DNA of 5,952 bases from an uncultured Clostridia bacterium. GTDB taxonomy: Bacteria > Bacillota > Clostridia > Oscillospirales > CAG-272. The notes under the pieces were generated by a model that did no database searches, was not told the DNA's origin, and was given only the letters and a program-made list of their open reading frames with translations. Location: positions 1 to 5,952 of the forward strand of contig CAJGEA010000125.1 in assembly GCA_904502015.1 (NCBI GenBank), given 5' to 3'. This document shows positions 1-4,299 of this stretch, piece after piece. The first letter of the stretch is position 1. Each line of letters begins with the position of its first letter. A program made the translations under genes and the position numbers.

Positions 1-141
1 CGACAAATCCAAATTTGAAAACCGCCCGCAGGGCATCCCATCGGGGAAAACCTTATGGGGAGCGTTGAGTTTTGCCGACAGGCAAAACTCGGTTGAACTC
101 GGCCACGCCGAGTTCGCGCACCGCAGGTGCCAAATTTGAAA
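1..141 (-). repeat. Left-edge copy of a dispersed structured repeat, inverted relative to the array at 3094-3413
   Basis: The 12-mer CCAAATTTGAAA occurs at 9-20 and again at 130-141, so it bounds a unit with a 121-bp period. Read on the minus strand, bases 46 to 1 align without a gap to plus-strand bases 3365-3410 of the right-hand array, with 40 of 46 identical by hand count, including an exact 10-base match TGCGGGCGGT. Farther upstream the similarity continues more loosely (a C-rich block before the CCCGATGGG core) and includes a small hairpin at 118-130 equivalent to the one at 3111-3123. The middle differs: two extra hairpins lie here, where the right-hand unit has about 26 unrelated bases. 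The repeat starts outside the window, so its full extent is unknown. It lies just past the terminator of the gene at 247-1797 and contains no convincing gene. Confidence 0.75.
67..130. other. Three consecutive perfect hairpins inside the left-edge repeat
   Basis: Three perfect inverted repeats sit almost end to end. The first pairs 67-76 with 81-90 (10 bp, loop GACA). The second pairs 95-103 with 107-115 (9 bp, loop CAC). The third pairs 118-122 with 126-130 (5 bp, loop GCA). None is followed by a T-run on either strand, so they do not look like intrinsic terminators. Folded DNA or RNA structure belonging to the repeat element is the simplest reading. Confidence 0.7.
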
Positions 142-159
142 CACCGTCCCGTTACAGAC

Positions 160-196
160 ATAAAATCCCCCCATCAGCCGTTTGGCCGATGGGGGG
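160..196 (-). terminator. Rho-independent terminator of the anchored secreted protein gene
   Basis: On the minus strand six C, ATC, a wobble position and GCC pair with GGC, the wobble partner, GAT and six G around an AAAC loop, giving a 13-bp stem (arms 167-179 and 184-196). ATTTTA follows immediately. Positions 176 and 187 pair as G-U only in minus-strand RNA and mismatch in plus-strand RNA, which supports minus-strand use. It starts 50 bases past the stop codon at 247-249. Confidence 0.88.
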
Positions 197-246
197 CAAA
201 CTATTTCGTTTTAATTTTACGCGCTATGCGTGTTCTGCGGAAGAAA

Positions 247-1797
247 TCAGTCCTTCTTCTTGAGAGCAACAGCAGCGGCAGCAGCAGCCAGAACGGCTAC
301 AACAGCGCCGGTAGCGACTACGGAGCCGCAACCGCCTTCCTTAGCGGGAGCCTCGGTCTTAGCCTCGGACTCAGCCGCAGAGCTATCCTCGGGCTCAGCG
401 GTCGTCTCCTCAGCCTTAGTGGGCTTCTCGGTGGGAGCCTCGGTCTCGGGCATGGTCTCGCCGGTTGCACCCAGAGCATCATCCATGGAAGCATACATGT
501 CGATGGAGATCAGGGTGAACTCGCTGCCGCGGTTCTCATCGTCACCGATGGTGTATGCCCAGTTGAATACCATCTGGTTGATGAACAGGTTGGCGTAGCC
601 GTCCTCGTTCGTCAGGTCGAAGTAGATATACTCCTCAGAGCCGTCGCCCTTGATGGAGTTGATGGGATACACGTAGTAGTCCTGCTTGGAACCACCCAAA
701 CCTGCAGTTACCGTGAGCTGAACGCTCTCGTCCTCGGCCATGACGGGGCAACCCTTAACCTTGAAGACGATGACGTTACCGTCGCCGTCGCCGTTAGCCA
801 GATTCTTCTTGTTGAACTTCTCGCCGGTGCCGTTGAAGTTCTGCATCAGACGGTAGTAGTCAATGGTGACCTTGGGCTCAACGTAAGCATCGATACCCCA
901 AGAGCCCTTGAAGGTGATAGTGCCGTCGCCGGTGAAGACGGGAACGCACTGATCGAACTTGACGTAATCGGCGTGCTCCTCGCCGAACTGGTCAACGTGG
1001 TTGAAGTTGTCGAACAGGTGAGGATTGTACTCGGTGTAAACGGGCTTGATGGTGATATCACCGCCCAGGGTATACTTCTCCCACTTACCGACCATGCCTT
1101 CCTTCTTGGGAACGGCAGGCTCGGCGATGGAGGGCTGGCCCTCTCTATAGGTGATGGCTCTGAGCACCGAACCGTCCTCTTTCAAGAAGGTAGCGGTGAA
1201 CTCACGGGGAGCCTCGGGGAGCTTGTGCATATTGCCGTCAGCGTAAGCCTGAGCGTCAGCCTCGGTGTTGAAGAACGCAATGTACTCAACGTCCATGGTT
1301 GCGCCCTCCTCGTAGGATGAGAAGAAGTCGAAACGAACGTGGTTGAGCTCGTTGGTAGCGGGGTTGTAGTCACCCAGCTCACCGACGTTCACGATGTCGC
1401 ACTTCCACTCGTTGCCGCAGGTAAGACCCCAAGTCAGCTTGTCGGTTATACCGTTAGCGCCTTCGCCGTTACCGATGTGGAACTCGGTGAGCATACCCTC
1501 GCTGGCGGTGGTGCGGTACTTGATAACCATGTAGGGAGCGGCAACCATGCCTGCGGTCAGGGAGTAGTAGGGGTCCTCGCCCGTAGCGGTCAGGGTAACG
1601 TAGCCCTTGGTGTAGTCATAGGCAGCCTTCTGGCACTGATTGCCGCCGTTGCAATCGAGCAGCCAGCCCTCGTAAATGAAAACGGGCTTGATCTCGGAGG
1701 TCTCGCCCTCAGCGGATACGAAAATCATGCCCGAAATGCAGGACAGGATCATCATAGCAGCCATAAACAGACCCATAAATCTCTTTGTGTTTCTCAT
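247..1797 (-). CDS. Secreted, membrane-anchored multidomain surface protein (InlB-like module, GGCGS C-terminus)
   Basis: A 516-residue exported protein of unknown function, probably displayed on the cell surface. The start is the ATG at 1795-1797: AAAGGAG sits 9 bases upstream, a consensus promoter lies before that, and a signal peptide begins there. The open frame extends 42 codons farther upstream but would overlap the promoter. Residues 1-29 form a signal peptide, probable cleavage after VSA. About 36-188 and 258-445 are two beta-rich modules, each ending in a strand that leads into a D-A-rich helix (IAFFNTEADAQAYA; ISIDMYASMDDALG), like carbohydrate-binding-type modules in gut Clostridia; this is my inference. 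Residues about 200-254 resemble an InlB B-repeat or Listeria-Bacteroides beta-grasp repeat (EDGSVLRAITY, then EPAVPKKEGMVGKWE). A Thr/Pro/Glu linker spans 446-486. GGCGS (488-492), a hydrophobic segment (493-512) and KKKD complete a membrane anchor or sorting signal. There is no LPXTG and no catalytic motif that I can see. Confidence 0.9.
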   Translation of the reverse strand: MRNTKRFMGLFMAAMMILSCISGMIFVSAEGETSEIKPVFIYEGWLLDCNGGNQCQKAAYDYTKGYVTLTATGEDPYYSLTAGMVAAPYMVIKYRTTASEGMLTEFHIGNGEGANGITDKLTWGLTCGNEWKCDIVNVGELGDYNPATNELNHVRFDFFSSYEEGATMDVEYIAFFNTEADAQAYADGNMHKLPEAPREFTATFLKEDGSVLRAITYREGQPSIAEPAVPKKEGMVGKWEKYTLGGDITIKPVYTEYNPHLFDNFNHVDQFGEEHADYVKFDQCVPVFTGDGTITFKGSWGIDAYVEPKVTIDYYRLMQNFNGTGEKFNKKNLANGDGDGNVIVFKVKGCPVMAEDESVQLTVTAGLGGSKQDYYVYPINSIKGDGSEEYIYFDLTNEDGYANLFINQMVFNWAYTIGDDENRGSEFTLISIDMYASMDDALGATGETMPETEAPTEKPTKAEETTAEPEDSSAAESEAKTEAPAKEGGCGSVVATGAVVAVLAAAAAAVALKKKD

Positions 1798-1806
1798 TAT
1801 GAATTT

Positions 1807-1813
1807 CTCCTTT
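1807..1813 (-). promoter_or_regulatory. Ribosome binding site AAAGGAG, fixes the start at 1797
   Basis: AAAGGAG on the minus strand lies 9 bases before the ATG at 1795-1797. It decides against the longer open frame starting at 1923, which has no such site and would translate through the promoter. Confidence 0.88.
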
Positions 1814-1842
1814 CGAAATTTACACAAAATATTGGCTCTTAC

Positions 1843-1871
1843 ATTGTAGCGCAAAATCCCAAAAATGTCAA
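1843..1871 (-). promoter_or_regulatory. Consensus sigma-A (housekeeping) promoter
   Basis: The minus strand carries a perfect -35 box TTGACA (1866-1871), a 17-bp spacer and TACAAT (1843-1848), five of six matches to the -10 consensus. Transcription should begin near 1836, giving a 5' leader of about 38 bases that holds the RBS. A run of five T directly follows the -35 box and A/T-rich sequence lies upstream. The promoter is in the gap after the 1948-3000 gene, so the anchored surface protein can be made independently of it. No obvious operator overlaps it. Confidence 0.88.
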
Positions 1872-1923
1872 CAGATTTTTGATGTTTTTCACATTTCGGC
1901 GGGATATTTGGCATTTTCAACAA

Positions 1924-1949
1924 AAACCGTTTCCCTTTTTTGGCGGTTT
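1924..1949 (-). terminator. Weak candidate terminator at the end of the 350-residue secreted protein gene
   Basis: On the minus strand AAACCG (1944-1949) pairs with CGGTTT (1924-1929) across a 14-base loop, and the second arm runs into five T. The first arm overlaps the stop codon TAA. The stem is short and the loop long, so the call is tentative; transcription could continue into the promoter region of the next gene. Confidence 0.35.
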
Positions 1950-3000
1950 AGCCCTCTGTCCATCCCATAAACTGACCGTCCTGCCAGCGAGCGAGCATCC
2001 GCGTCCCGTCCCCGCGCTCGGCGGTGAACACCCACGCGCCCCGCGCTGAGAGCCTGCGAAAGGTGACGAGCAGGAAATATGTATGAGCGACAGCAGTCTC
2101 GGCGGCGGGTGTGACCACGCGCGCACCGTCCACCCAGCCCGTAACCGAATCGGCAGAAGTGACCTCCACCGAGATCACGCCGCGCCCCGCAAGGCAAACC
2201 ACCCCCGCGGCGGGCGGACTTCCCTGCCCTGCCCCGCCTCCATCGATTTCATAAATGAAGCGAACCGAGAAAAAGCCGTTGGCACACGGCGTTTCCTGAC
2301 AGCCGATCAAGCGGGCGGCCGCGTCGGGCTCATCCTGCTCGGATTTGCTCAGCTCCGCGGTTTCGGTCGGCTCATCAGCCCTTTCGTCGGTTGCCGCCTC
2401 ATGGGTGGCGGTGTCCGTCCCCTGCCCTGCCCCGTCGCCCGTCCCCGGCGCCGCGCGCGCCTCGGCTACGGGGATGTAGTCCACCCCGCCCCGCGTCGGA
2501 TCGTAGTAGGCGATCCCCTCAGGGCAGGCGGCGGTGATCGACCTGCCGCAGGCTTCGCCGTCTACATCCAAGGTAAGCAAAATCGTAAGCCCCGCAAGGT
2601 CTTTCAATTCTCCGTCGGCCAGAATGACAGCCCGCGTATCGCGGATATCCACGGTCAGGGTAACGGATGTGTCAGCGGGCGAGGATTCGTTCTCTCCCTT
2701 ACCCTGCACGGCCGAAAGGAGGTGCCACCCGTCGGAGGCATCCACCGTCACACACACAGCAGCGGGGGTGGAGGGATCGGTATCGGGCGGGAGGGAACCG
2801 CTCAGGGCGAGGGTAACGGCAGCGGCGGTTGCGGCATCGGAAACCGACAAACGGATTGACCACGCCCCTGCCCCGTCACCCTCGGCGGAATCGGGCAAAG
2901 CTAAGGTCGGCTCCGCCGCGCCGTAGAGGAATCCACAAAGGCATAAAAACGTCAACACAGGGCATAAAATATGAGTAAAAACGGGTATTTTATGTAACAT
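1948..3000 (-). CDS. Secreted protein of unknown function, two beta-rich domains joined by an acidic linker
   Basis: A 350-residue protein I do not recognise. Residues 1 to about 29 look like a Sec signal peptide: His-Lys near the start, a hydrophobic core rich in Leu, Phe and Cys, then GAAEP. Residues about 46-177 have alternating hydrophobic strands typical of a beta-sandwich, loosely like cohesin-type folds, but no family motif is visible. Residues about 183-230 are a low-complexity Gly/Thr/Glu/Asp/Ala linker. A second compact domain follows (232-350), opening with IGCQETPC and ending without an anchor. Mature-region cysteines are C83, C151, C159, C234, C239 and C269; disulfides are possible but unproven. 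The ATG at 2998-3000 is the only Met near the N-terminus, with an in-frame stop four codons upstream, yet no Shine-Dalgarno precedes it. Base composition appears more GC-rich than in the flanking anchored protein gene. A signal peptide in this frame and the greater length argue that the opposite-strand frame at 2083-2859 is a shadow. Confidence 0.75.
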   Translation of the reverse strand: MLHKIPVFTHILCPVLTFLCLCGFLYGAAEPTLALPDSAEGDGAGAWSIRLSVSDAATAAAVTLALSGSLPPDTDPSTPAAVCVTVDASDGWHLLSAVQGKGENESSPADTSVTLTVDIRDTRAVILADGELKDLAGLTILLTLDVDGEACGRSITAACPEGIAYYDPTRGGVDYIPVAEARAAPGTGDGAGQGTDTATHEAATDERADEPTETAELSKSEQDEPDAAARLIGCQETPCANGFFSVRFIYEIDGGGAGQGSPPAAGVVCLAGRGVISVEVTSADSVTGWVDGARVVTPAAETAVAHTYFLLVTFRRLSARGAWVFTAERGDGTRMLARWQDGQFMGWTEG

Positions 3001-3093
3001 ATCATTACTATATTAACGATACCGTTATTTTATGACGCGATTTGCAGGAAAACAGCATGATAATTGGGGGTAATTATTTATTCAGCCGCGCTA
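3001..3093 (-). promoter_or_regulatory. AT-rich leader region of the secreted protein gene, no Shine-Dalgarno
   Basis: This is the presumed promoter region of the gene starting at 3000. No purine-rich RBS is visible in the last 20 bases before the ATG. A -10-like TATAGT (3007-3012, minus strand) ends 6 bases before the ATG, which would make the message leaderless; a second candidate, TAAAAT, is at 3027-3032. Neither has a convincing -35 box. A 6-bp AT-rich inverted repeat (ATAATT at 3060-3065, AATTAT at 3072-3077, around a GGGGGT spacer) could be an operator half-site pair, but that is speculative. Confidence 0.3.
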
Positions 3094-3413
3094 CAAATTG
3101 GTATTTATCGGTGCCTGCGGCACGGCTCTGAATCGGAGTAGGTTAGCATTCGCCCCACCATTTCACCCGACGGGATTCCCTGCGGGCGGTTGTCAAATTG
3201 GTATTTATCGGTGCCTGCGGCACGGCTCTGAATCGGGGCAGGTTAGCATTCGCCCCACCATTTCACCCGACGGGATTCCCTGCGGGCGGTTGTCAAATTG
3301 GTATTTATCGGTGCCTGCGGCACGGCTCTGAATCGGGGTAGGTTAGCATTCGCCCCACCATTTCACCCGATGGGATTCCCTGCGGGCGGTTGTCAAATTG
3401 GTATTTATCGGTG
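3094..3413 (+). repeat. 100-bp tandem repeat array: three full copies plus a 20-bp fourth
   Basis: Copies lie at 3094-3193, 3194-3293 and 3294-3393, each beginning CAAATTGGTATTTATCGG; a fourth breaks off after 20 bases at 3413. Each full copy departs from the three-copy consensus at exactly one base: A at 3137, C at 3239 and T at 3371. Such near-identity implies recent amplification or ongoing homogenisation. Each unit carries a small perfect hairpin, GTGCC TGC GGCAC (3111-3123 and the copies 100 and 200 bases on). The period is not a multiple of three and no gene is supported. The array lies between the lipoprotein terminator and the start of the 1948-3000 gene, and is related to the repeat at 1-141. 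Confidence 0.97.
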
Positions 3414-3450
3414 AGTTGATTGTAGGGGGCGACCTCCTGCCGCAGGCACA

Positions 3451-3482
3451 AAAATCCCGACGGCCAACGCCGTCGGGATTTT
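3451..3482 (-). terminator. Rho-independent terminator of the lipoprotein gene, possibly bidirectional
   Basis: A perfect 14-bp stem pairs 3451-3464 with 3469-3482 around a 4-base loop. On the minus strand the second arm and the following bases give a run of five T. It starts 28 bases past the lipoprotein stop codon. The A/T ends of the stem are symmetric, so it would also act on plus-strand transcripts, which here would be antisense to the lipoprotein gene. Confidence 0.9.
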
Positions 3483-3510
3483 CACAGATTTTCATCAAAA
3501 GGGCCGGGAA

Positions 3511-4137
3511 TCAACAGCTCGGGCTGTCGAGATACCACCGTCCGTCCTCCAGGACGAAGGACAGGTACACGTTCCGCCACTCGGGATCGGCATCGGTACA
3601 CGAAGGAATCGACACCCGTAGGTGGGAAGCGGTGGAAGGGGACACGATCCTCATGCCCGCGTAGTCGTAGGTTCGCACGCCCTTTACCAGCGCCTCCACG
3701 CTCTCGCTCTGATACAGGCGACCGTCGGTCTGCGTGTAGCGGGCGGGCAGGACGGTACCCACGTTCTCGGCAATGGCGTGACCCGTGAACACCGACTCGT
3801 AGAGAGATTCGCGGTACTCCGAGCCGTACACGGCGGCAATGGCCTCCTTCATGTCCTCCACGTAGGCGTACTTCGCGTAGGGGGTGACGTAGAGATTGCC
3901 GTCGTCGGTGACACCGTAGTAGCGGTGAATCAGCGTGTCCTCTGCGTTGCCGCGCGGGTAGGTGGGGAGTCCTGCGCCAAAGAGCAGGACGTTGACCTCG
4001 TGGGAGGCCTCAATGAGGTCCACCAGTTCGTCGTAGACCTCCTCCAGCGGGGGAGGGGCGCTCCTTGCGCAGGATGCGAGGGAGGTCACCGAGAGCAGGA
4101 GGCACACAGCCAGCAGGGAAGTGATGAATTTTTTCAT
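3511..4137 (-). CDS. Putative lipoprotein of unknown function, 208 residues
   Basis: Starts MKKFITSLLAVCLLL and has a clear lipobox L20-A21-S22-C23, so Cys23 should be lipidated and the protein tethered to the outer face of the membrane. An amphipathic helix (about 32-47) leads into VNVLLFGAGLP (48-58). A region rich in Tyr follows (about 72-115: RYYGVTD, YAKYAYVEDMKEAI, SEYRESLYESVF). The C-terminal strands finish with LSFVLEDGRWYLDSPSC. The pattern of a helix followed by strands ending in a W-x-LDSP motif recalls small secreted NTF2-like or IseA-like proteins of Clostridia, but this is only a resemblance and no catalytic residues can be named. The start is supported by AAAGGA 12 bases upstream and by the signal peptide. 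It has its own terminator and is separated from gyrA by 162 bases with stem-loops, so it is probably monocistronic. Confidence 0.88.
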   Translation of the reverse strand: MKKFITSLLAVCLLLSVTSLASCARSAPPPLEEVYDELVDLIEASHEVNVLLFGAGLPTYPRGNAEDTLIHRYYGVTDDGNLYVTPYAKYAYVEDMKEAIAAVYGSEYRESLYESVFTGHAIAENVGTVLPARYTQTDGRLYQSESVEALVKGVRTYDYAGMRIVSPSTASHLRVSIPSCTDADPEWRNVYLSFVLEDGRWYLDSPSC

Positions 4138-4149
4138 GGGGTATCGGTG

Positions 4150-4155
4150 TCCTTT
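4150..4155 (-). promoter_or_regulatory. Ribosome binding site of the lipoprotein gene
   Basis: AAAGGA on the minus strand lies 12 bases before the ATG at 4135-4137. The spacing is longer than the usual 6-9 bases, but no better site is closer and the signal peptide confirms the start. Confidence 0.6.
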
Positions 4156-4189
4156 CGGGGGATAATACAGGAGTAGGGACGGCGCGATG

Positions 4190-4219
4190 GTAGCTAAATT
4201 TGCCTTTTGGAAAGGCTAC
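4190..4219 (-). other. Alternative-pairing stem-loop in the gyrA-lipoprotein gap
   Basis: An inner hairpin pairs GCCTTT (4202-4207) with AAAGGC (4211-4216). An outer pairing GTAGC (4190-4194) with GCTAC (4215-4219) shares two bases with it, so the two are mutually exclusive. It could sit in the leader of the lipoprotein message or in the gyrA 3' tail; no function is shown and no promoter could be placed confidently in this gap. Confidence 0.3.
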
Positions 4220-4245
4220 TATATTTTTTTCAAGTTTTGAGGATT

Positions 4246-4299
4246 CCAAAGGATCTTTTTCAAAAGATCCTTTGGTGGGGTGTGGGGCAAAGCCCCACA
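4246..4299 (-). terminator. Double stem-loop downstream of gyrA, probable transcript 3' end
   Basis: Beginning one base past the gyrA stop codon, TGTGGGGC and GCCCCACA (4281-4288, 4292-4299) form an 8-bp stem with a 3-base loop. Six bases farther on a second stem pairs 4262-4275 with 4246-4259 (14 complementary bases, only 2 unpaired in the centre, so the top pairs probably open). Neither is followed by a T-run on the minus strand, so this is not a standard intrinsic terminator. It may stabilise or mark the gyrA 3' end, or be a dispersed intergenic element of the genome. The position fits a 3'-end role; the mechanism is uncertain. Confidence 0.55.

Noticed and set aside
127..1320. A 397-codon open frame on the plus strand opposite the anchored surface protein gene
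   Set aside because: It is a shadow created by the biased codon use of the minus-strand gene. It lacks an RBS and signal sequence, runs through the terminator at 160-196, and its Leu/Gly/Val-rich repetitive product mirrors the antisense of the gene. The minus-strand gene has promoter, RBS, signal peptide and terminator.
1738..1752. Lipobox (I-L-S-C20) in the anchored surface protein signal peptide
   Set aside because: Leu at -2 is a poor fit, the hydrophobic stretch continues past the Cys to FVSA, and VSA followed by EG is a good ordinary signal peptidase site.
1798..1923. N-terminal 42-codon extension of the anchored surface protein
   Set aside because: It would cover a consensus promoter and RBS, has no RBS of its own, and would bury the signal peptide.
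2083..2859. A 258-codon plus-strand open frame opposite the 350-residue secreted protein gene
   Set aside because: Its product is Arg/Gly/Pro-rich low-complexity sequence typical of antisense frames in GC-rich genes. The minus-strand frame is longer and has a signal peptide and domain-like composition.
3187..3197. TTGACA on the minus strand within each repeat unit junction as a promoter -35 box
   Set aside because: No -10-like hexamer lies 16-18 bases downstream in any copy; the sequence there is GC-rich repeat.
3098..3331. A 77-codon open frame running through the tandem repeat
   Set aside because: The 100-bp period shifts the frame from copy to copy, so the frame is open by chance. No RBS is present and the product is just the translated repeat.
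3094..3413. CRISPR array
   Set aside because: The whole 100-bp unit is repeated with 1 percent divergence; there are no unique spacers between short repeats and no cas genes.
4162..4167. TATTAT on the minus strand as the -10 box of the lipoprotein gene
   Set aside because: No recognisable -35 box lies at 16-18 bp, and transcription would start inside the ribosome binding site.
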